DNA of 8,801 bases from Actinomycetota bacterium (GCA_009918865.1 RGCY01000042.1:1-8801); one strand, 5' to 3'; shown: positions 1-6,524, numbered from the stretch's first letter. Translations and numbers: made by a program. Notes: generated from the sequence alone by a model not told the origin.

Positions 1-13
1 AAAGTGGTCCGCG

Positions 14-1921
14 ATGCTTCCCCTACATCGGCGCGCTAAGCACGCCAACACCCACGAGCACGCCGGTTCACCCACGACCGGCGCAGGCAAGCACGCCCAC
101 ACATCTACGGCACTTCAAGCCCAGCAGCGCTGGTCCGGTCTTGCACGGATGTGGTCAGTCGTTTTGACCTTGATGCTGCTAGGTCCGACTTCGGTTGCAG
201 TGGCCACCAGTGCGGCTCCCTCACAGGTGCGCGCAGCAGCACCTGCCACCTCAGCGGTTGCTGGCCCAGCCACATCGGGGATGCTCAAACCGTTCCGTGG
301 CAGTGGCACGTGGCTCGACGTTTATGACTGGTCAAAGCAGTTCGGTGGCACGGCATTCAAATCCGCTGATGTGGACAAAGTTGCGGCTGCTGGCTACCAG
401 ACTATTTACATCCAAACCACAAAGGCAGGCGTTCCCGATCTGGTTTTGGAGCCGGCGCGCTTGAAAGCCATCATCAACCGTGCTCACCAACTTGGATTGA
501 GCGTTGTCGGTTGGTACCTGCCCACTCACGATGATGAAATGCGCGATTACCGCAAGACAATTGCGATGCTTCGCCTTGGCGTTGACGGAATTGGTTTAGA
601 TCTCGAATCCACCAAGGTCAAGAATGTTCCGCTACGCAGTGCTGCAGCGGTGCGCTTGATGCATCGGCTCGATAAAAAACTTCGCGCATCCGGAATTGAC
701 ATCGGTGTCGCCGCAATCACCTACACGCCTTACACCCTGGAATCTTCGCGAACCCTGTGGCCAAATTTCCCTTGGGCGGCACTTTCTCCTTACACATCGG
801 TCTGGATGCCGATGTCTTACTGGAGTCAGCAGATTAAGCGCAACAACGGTTATTCGGATGCCACAAAGTTCACGAACGCAACCATCACGCGCTTACGACA
901 ACTCGTGGGCGCAGGGGCTCGAATCCACCTCATCGGCGGTAGCGGACAAAGCCCCACACAGGCAGCCAAGATGGTGGCCGCCGTGCAATCTGCCGGCGGG
1001 AATGTGATTGGTGCGTCTCTCTATGACTGGCGCACATCCGCTGCAGCAACCCACCCTCGGATGCAGCCACTAAAGATTTTGCGCGATGCCACTGAACTTG
1101 CCACATCCGATGCCACGGCGTCTGCGGACACCGCCGCTTACCGCACTTCCAGCGGTGCAATCACGGTCACGCGCGTTGCGGCTGATGGCACTGTCGCGCA
1201 AGAACAGTCCATCGCGGGAGCGAGCATCGGCGCGCCAACCATCGCCGTGAACAACCGCACCAAGGCCCAGCGTTGGTTCGTGGCTGTGGGAACAACCACT
1301 GGTGCGGCATTCGCTTTGCACAGCGCTACCAATGCCACTGCGCGCCTCACAGCCGTGCCCGATGCTCCTGCTCGGTGTATTCCAACCGCAAGTTCGTGGG
1401 CACGCTCTGGCTACCTGTTGCTGTGCCGGGTTGGAGATTCGGTGACATTCGCTCTGTTCAGTCCCACAACTAAGCGTTGGTCGACCTGGCAATCCGTGCC
1501 AATCCCGGCTGGTTCTACTTCGCTGACCGCAGCACCCCTTGGTAGCAACATTGCGTTGGCGTGGCTCGCATCCAATGGCAGCGTGCGCATGGGCTTGTGG
1601 GATCCAGAGACTCCAGATGATCTCGTTGTTCGCGATGTTGTCGATTCAGGTGGAACCGCACTCACCAGCACCACCGCATTGCGACTCACTGCTGACATCG
1701 CGGCTGGTGCAGACACCGCGAGCAAGGTCGTGCTTTCATGGCGTTCCGCAGCCGGCGCATGGCGAGTCTCAGCGCCACGCTCCACCTTCTTTGCCGCGAA
1801 CATCACGGCGCCTGCAGCAGTTGCTGATGGTCTCGTGGGACCGGTGACTGATGCCTACCTCAGCGGCGGAAACCGCGTCGCCGTTCGCACTTCCGCAGGC
1901 GTGGTTAGTTATCGCCCGTAG
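14..1921 (+). CDS. Secreted TIM-barrel (glycoside-hydrolase-like) protein with beta-rich C-terminal domain
   Basis: The predicted 635-residue protein is probably exported. Residues 47-66 are hydrophobic, preceded by R40 and R45, with a likely signal peptidase site after AVA (about 62-64). Residues 98-340 read as a full (beta/alpha)8 barrel, with strands near GTWLDVYDW (98-106), TIYIQT (130-135), SVVGWYLP (163-170), GIGLDLES (192-199), IGVAAITY (230-237), SVWMPMSYW (262-270), RIHLIGG (303-309) and VIGASLYDW (331-339). The fourth strand carries DGIGLDLE (191-198), resembling the GH18 DGxDxDxE motif but with Gly for the middle Asp. D196 and E198 are the natural catalytic candidates. Residues 375-635 are Ala/Thr/Ser-rich and beta-strand-like (KRWSTW, GAWRVS), perhaps a propeller or carbohydrate-binding region, with C455 and C471 possibly disulfide-linked. 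The role in glycan turnover is inferred. The frame has no stop back to the window edge, so the true start may lie outside. ATG at 149 would remove the basic residues before the signal sequence. The 3' end overlaps manA by 17 bp on the opposite strand. Confidence 0.85.
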   Translation: MLPLHRRAKHANTHEHAGSPTTGAGKHAHTSTALQAQQRWSGLARMWSVVLTLMLLGPTSVAVATSAAPSQVRAAAPATSAVAGPATSGMLKPFRGSGTWLDVYDWSKQFGGTAFKSADVDKVAAAGYQTIYIQTTKAGVPDLVLEPARLKAIINRAHQLGLSVVGWYLPTHDDEMRDYRKTIAMLRLGVDGIGLDLESTKVKNVPLRSAAAVRLMHRLDKKLRASGIDIGVAAITYTPYTLESSRTLWPNFPWAALSPYTSVWMPMSYWSQQIKRNNGYSDATKFTNATITRLRQLVGAGARIHLIGGSGQSPTQAAKMVAAVQSAGGNVIGASLYDWRTSAAATHPRMQPLKILRDATELATSDATASADTAAYRTSSGAITVTRVAADGTVAQEQSIAGASIGAPTIAVNNRTKAQRWFVAVGTTTGAAFALHSATNATARLTAVPDAPARCIPTASSWARSGYLLLCRVGDSVTFALFSPTTKRWSTWQSVPIPAGSTSLTAAPLGSNIALAWLASNGSVRMGLWDPETPDDLVVRDVVDSGGTALTSTTALRLTADIAAGADTASKVVLSWRSAAGAWRVSAPRSTFFAANITAPAAVADGLVGPVTDAYLSGGNRVAVRTSAGVVSYRP

Positions 1922-2927
1922 GTCGTGCGATGTAAATCTCGCCATCGACCTGCCATGAGCACTCGCCATGATGAAGGAACGCCGCTTGACCTGTGCTCAC
2001 AGCAGCTCCGCAGTCAGCCTGTGCACTCCCGGTCACACACAACACGATTGTTCCCGGTTGCTGAACTAATACCAACCCATGTGTCACTCGTTGAACACTG
2101 AAAGGGAACCCGGGAATGCTGAGCGTTGCGTCGGCAATGCTCACGATGTCGGGCTGCAAATCTGGGTTGAGAATCGATAGCGCAGGTTCCAAGGCAACCT
2201 GTTTCGGTGTGAGTCCGAGACGCAAAACATTGTCACTTGACGTCATCACTTCAACACCAAAGCCATTGACGTAGGCATGCAGACAGCTCGCATTGACAAA
2301 CATTGCCTGTCCGGGCTGAAGCACTCGCGCGTGCATCATGAAAGCGACCGGCAATCCGGAATCACCTGCGTACGTGGCAACGACCGACTCCATCACTGCG
2401 CGTTCATTCGCAGGTAGCGCGTTCAATGCTGCCTGCGCATCGAAAGGCTCATGCTGTTCGAAGATCTCACGGATTGCGCTGATGCGCTCGCCCTGCTCTA
2501 AGGCGGTTAACGCCCGTGAGCTAGCAGGCAACCCAGCACTCAAAATTCGATGCGCCTCAGCAGCAGACCGAAGCCCAGCCAGCACTGCGAAACTTTCCAA
2601 TGCAATGAGTGCTTCGGCTTTCACCGCGCAATCAGCAAGCAAACCTGCCGTCTCTGACGCAGACTCAAGCAAGCGGACTCCGGCGGCGTCGGGGTGCACC
2701 TGAATCGACAGAGGTGAACCAGCCGCAAGTAGTTTCACAAGTAGCGGTGCGCTCTCTGCGTTCATGTGTGGACCGTTCACGACCATCGATGGACCATTGG
2801 GATGCGCTCCGAACCACAACTCCGCATGCGGACCGTCGGCAGCAGTAGGTAGCCATGTGTTCATGGCATTCACACGACCCCAGGCATAGGTCTGCAGCGT
2901 GCCCGTCAGCACACTCACGGTTCCCAC
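1905..2927 (-). CDS. manA: Mannose-6-phosphate isomerase, type I (phosphomannose isomerase)
   Basis: This cytoplasmic zinc enzyme interconverts fructose-6-phosphate and mannose-6-phosphate, the entry to GDP-mannose and mannosylated surface glycans. The 340-residue protein shows the type I landmarks in order (numbered from GTG 2927): YAWG near the N-terminus, AELWFGAHP, SIQVHPD with zinc ligands Q76 and H78, KAEALIAL with ligand E105, CLHAYVNG with ligand H217, and SDNVLRLGLTPK with catalytic R236. All four expected zinc ligands are present. The loop before E105 reads AVKAE instead of the common NHKPE, a mild divergence. I chose GTG 2927 because GGAGG lies exactly 7 nt upstream. ATG 2933 is only 1 nt from that motif, and TTG 2957 has no SD. 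Length is near that of actinobacterial homologues. The gene follows the alpha/beta hydrolase on the same strand with a gap of about 56 bp, so the two are probably one transcript. Its stop lies inside the 3' end of the convergent TIM-barrel gene. Confidence 0.95.
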   Translation of the reverse strand: MGTVSVLTGTLQTYAWGRVNAMNTWLPTAADGPHAELWFGAHPNGPSMVVNGPHMNAESAPLLVKLLAAGSPLSIQVHPDAAGVRLLESASETAGLLADCAVKAEALIALESFAVLAGLRSAAEAHRILSAGLPASSRALTALEQGERISAIREIFEQHEPFDAQAALNALPANERAVMESVVATYAGDSGLPVAFMMHARVLQPGQAMFVNASCLHAYVNGFGVEVMTSSDNVLRLGLTPKQVALEPALSILNPDLQPDIVSIADATLSIPGFPFSVQRVTHGLVLVQQPGTIVLCVTGSAQADCGAAVSTGQAAFLHHGECSWQVDGEIYIARPTGDN

Positions 2928-2934
2928 GTTCATT

Positions 2935-2939
2935 CCTCC
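2935..2939 (-). promoter_or_regulatory. Shine-Dalgarno sequence of manA (decides the start)
   Basis: On the minus strand GGAGG occupies these positions, followed by a 7-nt spacer and GTG at 2927. The ATG at 2933-2931 sits within the spacer and is too close to the motif to be the favoured start. Confidence 0.6.
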
Positions 2940-2983
2940 CGTGCTCTTGTTCAACAACGCGATGGTTGCGCCGCAGTCTCAGC

Positions 2984-3862
2984 CTACGCAGATGCCTGCG
3001 TGGGGGCACCAAGCCGCGCAAGGAACGCAGTGATGGCAGTGCTGACTCCGGGCGCATCATCGCGGCGCACATCATGTCCGCTTTGCTCATGGTGACTGCG
3101 CTGCGAGTTAGTCACAGTGGCAAGGAAATCGGCCGCAACATCATCCGTGACGATGCCGCTTTTGGCTGGGTCACCCGTGAGCAGTAGCGCCGGACAGGTT
3201 ATGTGTTCCCACTGCTGCCTGACCGACGCGGTGATTTCGCGATACGGCAAATCAACTCCGGAAAGGTCAACTCGAAGTTTGCTTCGAGCCCAATGCTCAA
3301 ACTCCACTTCATCCCAGTTTGGATGCTCGTCGCGACATGACGCAGTCACATCTGCAACCGTGCTCTTTTGCAAACCTTCAATCCATTTCACGATGGGTTC
3401 ATCGCGCCCGATTTTGAATGCGACCAAAGGTTGTGCGTCCAGTTCCTGTTTCCACCACGGTGGATCTTCCAAAATGAGCCCATGCACTAAATCCGGGCGA
3501 TGTGCAGCAACCGCCGTGGCAGTGGCAGCGCCCATGGAGTGTCCGACTAAGACTGCCGCTCCGGTGTGAGTTTCGAGCAGTGCGATAACCGCGTCTCGAC
3601 GCGCAACTGCATCGCAGCCACTGCGTGGGTAGCCACTGTGACCATGACCCAATGAGTCAACAAGAGTTACATCAATCGCCTGTGGCAATCGGGCAAGCAG
3701 GCCCTGCCAACAGTCTCCGTAATCGCCGAAGCCGTGCAAGAACACCACGGGCGTTCCTTCACCCACGCGATGCTTTGCATAGACCACAGCGTCGTCGACA
3801 CTGAGCACCACGTCCGTCCAGCCGTGCATGGCTCTCGCGTTTTGGCTGTCTCGTTCAGTCAT
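2984..3862 (-). CDS. Alpha/beta-fold hydrolase
   Basis: The 292-residue protein has the full catalytic set of the alpha/beta hydrolase superfamily. FLHGFGD (41-47) is the oxyanion-hole turn, VDSLGHGHSGYP (68-79) follows, GHSMG (107-111) is the nucleophile elbow with Ser109, Asp231 in LLLTGDP is the likely acid, and His263 in QSGHD is the catalytic histidine. The cap region (about 133-215) is rich in Trp and charged residues (PPWWKQE, HPNWDEVEFEHW). There is no signal peptide, so it is probably cytoplasmic. The substrate cannot be read from sequence: esterase, lactonase, C-C hydrolase or epoxide-type activity are all possible. An in-frame TGA lies two codons before ATG 3862, so the start is this ATG or M12 (3829). 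A weak GGGGTG lies 6 nt upstream of 3862. It is the first gene of a likely two-gene transcript with manA and is separated from the upstream lipoprotein gene by 89 bp with no clear terminator. Confidence 0.9.
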   Translation of the reverse strand: MTERDSQNARAMHGWTDVVLSVDDAVVYAKHRVGEGTPVVFLHGFGDYGDCWQGLLARLPQAIDVTLVDSLGHGHSGYPRSGCDAVARRDAVIALLETHTGAAVLVGHSMGAATATAVAAHRPDLVHGLILEDPPWWKQELDAQPLVAFKIGRDEPIVKWIEGLQKSTVADVTASCRDEHPNWDEVEFEHWARSKLRVDLSGVDLPYREITASVRQQWEHITCPALLLTGDPAKSGIVTDDVAADFLATVTNSQRSHHEQSGHDVRRDDAPGVSTAITAFLARLGAPTQASA

Positions 3863-3951
3863 CGATCACACCCCACGCAGCATGAGGAGAATTTGGAGAG
3901 TTGCACGCTTCAGAGCGCGGTGAATATCGCTCAACGTTGCTTCCCAAAAAG

Positions 3952-4443
3952 TCACTGCACGACGTTGTAATCGGCTGAACCGTAAATGGCGGTGCATGCA
4001 CCTTGGAGCCCACGCAAGTTCTTGGTAATCGCCGCGACATCCGGCGACGATGTTGCACTTTCCCTGTCAAAGTTCTGAAGAATGGGTTGGGAGAACAGCA
4101 GCCAATCGCGAAAGAGCATTGCACTTGCTCGGCTAGTTTTCATCCAGTTGGCACCGGCACGATTCTGCACCTCAGCGGCCAAGTTGACCCATGCTGCAGC
4201 ACCTTGCACACCCATCTTCAATGTGCTCGCGCCGGCACGTAAATCATCGAGTCCTACGGCTCTAGGGTTTTGCGCGATAACTCGCAATGCCCCACACACC
4301 GCCAACACTGGCTTTTCCTTGCCCAACGCAGCACGCGATTGACCTTGAATAGCTTGCTGCAGCGTCAATGTCGCCGCCTTGTCCGCACATCCAGCCACTA
4401 CGAGCGCAAGGAGCGCCACCAGACTTGCGCCGACTCGCTTCAT
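3952..4443 (-). CDS. Small lipoprotein of unknown function
   Basis: This 163-residue protein starts with a textbook lipoprotein signal: MKRVGASLVALLALVVAGC, with a basic start, hydrophobic core and lipobox VAGC, so Cys19 should be lipidated and the protein anchored on the outer face of the membrane. The mature part has no family I recognise. It is mostly helical in character (Ala-, Gln- and Leu-rich), with Cys50 (LAVCGALR) and Cys150 (LQGACTAIYG) as a possible disulfide and an aromatic patch WMKTSRASAMLFRDWLLF (100-117). The start at 4443 is supported by GAAGAGG with a 5-nt spacer. A longer reading from 4539 would bury the signal peptide behind 32 residues and overlap the promoter candidate, so I reject it. 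The gene is probably monocistronic or reads into the hydrolase 89 bp downstream. It is divergent from the zinc-finger gene. Function is unknown. Confidence 0.82.
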   Translation of the reverse strand: MKRVGASLVALLALVVAGCADKAATLTLQQAIQGQSRAALGKEKPVLAVCGALRVIAQNPRAVGLDDLRAGASTLKMGVQGAAAWVNLAAEVQNRAGANWMKTSRASAMLFRDWLLFSQPILQNFDRESATSSPDVAAITKNLRGLQGACTAIYGSADYNVVQ

Positions 4444-4448
4444 CTTGA

Positions 4449-4455
4449 CCTCTTC
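4449..4455 (-). promoter_or_regulatory. Shine-Dalgarno sequence of the lipoprotein gene
   Basis: The minus strand reads GAAGAGG here, 5 nt before ATG 4443. This supports the short start, where the lipoprotein signal peptide begins at residue 1. Confidence 0.6.
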
Positions 4456-4474
4456 ACTTGCAAAGATTGACTGT

Positions 4475-4502
4475 CCGGGTCGGCGGTCGCAACGCGACCC
4501 GG
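4475..4502. repeat. Inverted repeat in the lipoprotein leader (8-bp perfect stem)
   Basis: CCGGGTCG (4475-4482) pairs perfectly with CGACCCGG (4495-4502) around a 12-nt loop. A second, mutually exclusive pairing exists: GGTCGC (4485-4490) with GCGACC (4494-4499) around AAC. If the promoter at 4512-4539 is right, the transcript begins near 4505 and this hairpin is its first structure, about 30-60 nt before the start codon. It could stabilise the mRNA 5' end or be regulatory. No T-run follows it on the minus strand, so it does not look like a terminator. Confidence 0.5.
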
Positions 4503-4511
4503 CGGTGTTTA

Positions 4512-4539
4512 AGGATAGGTCGTCAGGCGCTCGTGCCAA
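4512..4539 (-). promoter_or_regulatory. Candidate housekeeping-sigma promoter of the lipoprotein gene
   Basis: Read on the minus strand, TTGGCA (4539-4534) resembles the -35 TTGACA, and TATCCT (4517-4512) resembles the -10 TATAAT and matches the actinobacterial TANNNT. The spacer is 16 bp. It predicts a start near 4505 and a leader of about 60 nt. This is a match by eye only. Confidence 0.4.
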
Positions 4540-4547
4540 GGAAGGCG

Positions 4548-4592
4548 GCGCCCTTTGGGCGCAGCGCGCATCAACGCGCGACTTTGATGCGC
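4548..4592. repeat. Two adjacent perfect inverted repeats in the divergent intergenic region
   Basis: First, GCGCCC (4548-4553), loop TTT, GGGCGC (4557-4562). Second, GCGCATCAA (4566-4574) with TTGATGCGC (4584-4592) around a 9-nt loop. They lie upstream of the lipoprotein promoter candidate and 75-119 bp before the zinc-finger start. The second is long and not purely GC, so it could be an operator or a leader stem for the plus-strand gene. No T-run follows on either strand. Confidence 0.4.
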
Positions 4593-4666
4593 CGGGTTGT
4601 GGCCTGGATTGTCCCTTCGCTTGACCTCGAGTGGCGGCAAAGGGCGAAGAGATTCAAAATCTGCCT

Positions 4667-4930
4667 ATGACCAACCTCATCTGCCCGAAATGTCAAGGCC
4701 AGATGCGTCAGTACGAGCGCAACGGAGTCACAGTTGACCAGTGCGCAGACTGCCGCGGCCTCTTTCTCGATCGGGGCGAACTTGAACGCCTAGTCGACGC
4801 TGAATCTCGCTGGTCAACCGCACAGGCACCGGCTACGGCTCCAGCACCTGCTCCAGCTGCCCAACCGGTCATTGTTCAGCAGCACAAGCCCTACCGGCGA
4901 AAGTCGTTTCTCGAAGAACTGTTTGACTGA
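4667..4930 (+). CDS. Small zf-TFIIB-type zinc-finger protein
   Basis: The 87-residue protein begins with the short zinc-ribbon domain typical of bacterial zf-TFIIB (PF13453) proteins. CPKC (6-9) and CADC (26-29) are the four zinc ligands, flanked by MRQYERNGVTVDQ and GLFLDRGELERLV, the latter the family's hallmark LDRGELE stretch. An Ala/Pro-rich linker follows (about 52-66, APATAPAPAPAAQP). The tail has a basic patch (KPYRRKS) and ends in an acidic FLEELFD. Such proteins are common and mostly uncharacterised. DNA, RNA or protein binding is inferred from the fold alone. ATG 4667 puts the start five residues before the first Cys, as is usual. GTG 4631 would add 12 residues with no SD of its own. 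No clear promoter is visible; the upstream dyads at 4548-4592 might fall in its leader. Confidence 0.85.
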   Translation: MTNLICPKCQGQMRQYERNGVTVDQCADCRGLFLDRGELERLVDAESRWSTAQAPATAPAPAPAAQPVIVQQHKPYRRKSFLEELFD

Positions 4931-5043
4931 CAACTGCTTGGTCGTTGAATCAACGCTCCGGCGCTTAACGACTGCGAACATCATCGCTGTGAGTGCGCGA
5001 CGGCGCGACGAAAGTGCTTGAGTGACGCTGACTGCTCGTGCAC
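4931..5043. other. Convergent intergenic region with weak inverted repeats
   Basis: This 113-bp gap separates two genes that point towards each other. GTCGTT (4941-4946) pairs with AACGAC (4967-4972), and AAGTGC (5012-5017) pairs with GCACTT (5040-5045). The stems are only 6 bp with loops of 20 nt or more and no T-run, so a terminator role is possible but unproven. I see no gene here. Confidence 0.25.
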
Positions 5044-6354
5044 TTACCGCCCACGTGGGCTTGCGCTGCTTGCGACCGCGGTTTGGACCGAAATGAGCAA
5101 CATAATCACAAACCAGGTTGCAAGTGGATAGACAGTGACTGCAACCACATGGCGCGGAGCTAGGAAGTCACCAATGCCCGTGGTGCTCTGAATCAAGAGC
5201 AACACACCGGTCATCGCAATCAGCACTCGCGCCCAACCACGCGACATGTTGGCCAACCGTTGTCTAGCCGAAGGCGGCCACACTCGCGCAAGTGCTCGTG
5301 CCAACGTTCGTGAACCGCGGCGCAAACCCGGTGCCGCTAGCAAAACCAGAGTCAGCGTGAGTGCAAAGACGAGCACATGCTGACCCCACCACATCAAAGT
5401 CAAAGGTTCAGTCACCGATTTCGCTGCGAGGAACGGCAACACCAACAGCACCAAGAACAACATGTGATGCAGATAGACCTGCATCGCTCTTGCACCAAAC
5501 ACCGCGACAACAACCCACACGGTGTCATTGCCAAGCCACTGTTCCAAGGTTGACCACGCCAGCATGAGTAAGAAGATTTGAGCCATGCCAGCACACGCAA
5601 GCACCAGCGTTGGTGGCGCTAGGTTGGAAATCCCGGGAATCCCCTTGGCTGTGATGAGAGCGCGCGAATACGGACCAAAGGTCACCAGCACGGCTGCGGC
5701 GGCGGCTGATAGAACAAACCCTGTCCACTTCACCCAGATTGCAAGATTGAGCAGCACATCTCGCTTGGTGCCCATGACGGCAAACAATGCCCAGGTGAGA
5801 ACCATGTTGATCCAACCCAAGCCTTCATTCACATGAAGGCGTAGCCAATCGACTGTGGCAATCGCTGCGAGTAAACCAGCGACGCCGTTGATCTTGCCGA
5901 GCGCAGCCAAAACCGGTGCGAGCGCCACATAAAGCATGTAAGCACCTAGAAACCATGTCAGTTGCACCATCAGAACGCCGAGGTTGCGCTGCATGCTCAC
6001 AGGCGCTGCAAAGTGCAACACGCATGAAACGCCAAGCGCAAAGGCGAACAGCAACACAGCCGGTTCCATGAGATTTGCCGCGCGTGTGAGGTATCGGTTC
6101 GCCGTGCGATCGCTGGCCAACCGCACCATGCCAGAGCCAGCAATGAAGAAAAACAACGGCAGAATTTGCAGCACCCAGGTCAGCCACCACAGTTGTGGCG
6201 CGTGATTCAAAGTGTTGTCGAGTGTTCCGGCAGGCGTCACGAACCATGCAAGTGAATGGCCGATGACGACGAGCAGTAGCGCCGCAGCTTTCACGAAGTC
6301 CGTCACCCGGTCGCGACCAGCACTGGCATCCAAGACCTGCTGCTTTACCGACAT
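5044..6354 (-). CDS. Integral membrane acyltransferase-3-like protein
   Basis: The 436-residue protein starts with the acyltransferase-3 (PF01757) signature GRDRVTDFVKAAALLLVVIGHS, with conserved R14/R16, D19 and the presumed catalytic His33, followed by LPLFFFIAGSG (65-75), the usual second motif. I count about 10-12 membrane segments, including about 22-40, 57-75, 96-116, 127-150, 180-196, 204-225, 247-266, 278-310 and 324-345. A basic cytoplasm-like linker (345-375, many Arg) leads to two more segments (about 376-392 and 402-425), an extension beyond the usual core. Family members move acyl groups, often acetyl, onto sugars or envelope glycans; the acceptor here is unknown. ATG 6354 is chosen because the domain begins 13 residues later. 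GTG 6393 would add 13 residues. No strong SD is seen for either. It is divergent from the metal transporter operon, and the dyad at 6415-6443 lies between them. Confidence 0.83.
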   Translation of the reverse strand: MSVKQQVLDASAGRDRVTDFVKAAALLLVVIGHSLAWFVTPAGTLDNTLNHAPQLWWLTWVLQILPLFFFIAGSGMVRLASDRTANRYLTRAANLMEPAVLLFAFALGVSCVLHFAAPVSMQRNLGVLMVQLTWFLGAYMLYVALAPVLAALGKINGVAGLLAAIATVDWLRLHVNEGLGWINMVLTWALFAVMGTKRDVLLNLAIWVKWTGFVLSAAAAAVLVTFGPYSRALITAKGIPGISNLAPPTLVLACAGMAQIFLLMLAWSTLEQWLGNDTVWVVVAVFGARAMQVYLHHMLFLVLLVLPFLAAKSVTEPLTLMWWGQHVLVFALTLTLVLLAAPGLRRGSRTLARALARVWPPSARQRLANMSRGWARVLIAMTGVLLLIQSTTGIGDFLAPRHVVAVTVYPLATWFVIMLLISVQTAVASSASPRGR

Positions 6355-6414
6355 GCGCCTAGCGTGCACCAGGAGTGCGCCCTGCCCACGCACCTAGAGC
6401 AAGTCCACCCCTGC

Positions 6415-6443
6415 ACCTTATTGCAAAACATTTGCGATAAGGT
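6415..6443. promoter_or_regulatory. Putative metalloregulator operator (29-bp near-perfect dyad)
   Basis: Half-site ACCTTATTGCAAA (6415-6427) is the reverse complement of TTTGCGATAAGGT (6431-6443) at 12 of 13 positions, with ACA as the centre. It is the strongest dyad I found in the window and lies directly upstream of a Zn/Mn ABC operon. Such operons are normally repressed by Zur (Fur family) or MntR (DtxR family). The sequence is not a clear copy of the classic Zur box or of the IdeR/DtxR box, so which protein binds is unknown. It could also affect the divergent acyltransferase. Confidence 0.6.
6438..6443 (+). promoter_or_regulatory. Possible -10 element of the metal transporter operon
   Basis: TAAGGT fits the actinobacterial -10 pattern TANNNT and lies inside the right half of the dyad. 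It would place the transcript start at about 6450, exactly on an in-frame GTG, compatible with a leaderless mRNA. No convincing -35 is seen. Confidence 0.3.
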
Positions 6444-6524
6444 CATGTCGTGAGCCTTCGAAGTCAGCAATTCCCGTTCGGTCATCCCCATCGCGGCGTG
6501 CTTGCTCCAGCGCTAGGCACTCGG

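Noticed and set aside
1411..1806. Open frame of 131 codons on the minus strand inside the TIM-barrel gene
   Set aside because: It is antisense to a gene with clear protein features, has no SD or recognisable domain, and its composition (Ser/Thr/Ala/Val-rich, low complexity) is what reverse reading of GC-rich codons gives.
2665..3090. Minus-strand open frame of 141 codons overlapping the manA and hydrolase genes
   Set aside because: It is another frame of two well-supported genes and is Arg/His/Cys-rich, with no family likeness.
3913..3932. Short inverted repeat GAGCG/CGCTC between the lipoprotein and hydrolase genes, considered as a terminator
   Set aside because: It has only 5 bp with a 10-nt loop and no T-run on the minus strand.
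4458..4464. TTGCAAA near the lipoprotein start, considered as a second copy of the metal operator
   Set aside because: It is only the inner part of one half-site with no matching second half; a 7-mer is expected by chance in a window of this size.
4444..4539. N-terminal extension of the lipoprotein to 4539
   Set aside because: It would place 32 charged residues before the signal peptide and run over a candidate promoter, while a good SD precedes ATG 4443.
4621..4660. TTGACC followed by CAAAAT, considered as a promoter of the zinc-finger gene
   Set aside because: The spacing is 28 bp and the -10-like element lies only 6 bp before the ATG, so it does not form a plausible promoter.
5825..6247. 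Minus-strand open frame of 140 codons within the acyltransferase gene
   Set aside because: It is frame-shifted relative to a clear membrane protein and is Cys/Arg/His-rich, as expected for a shadow frame.
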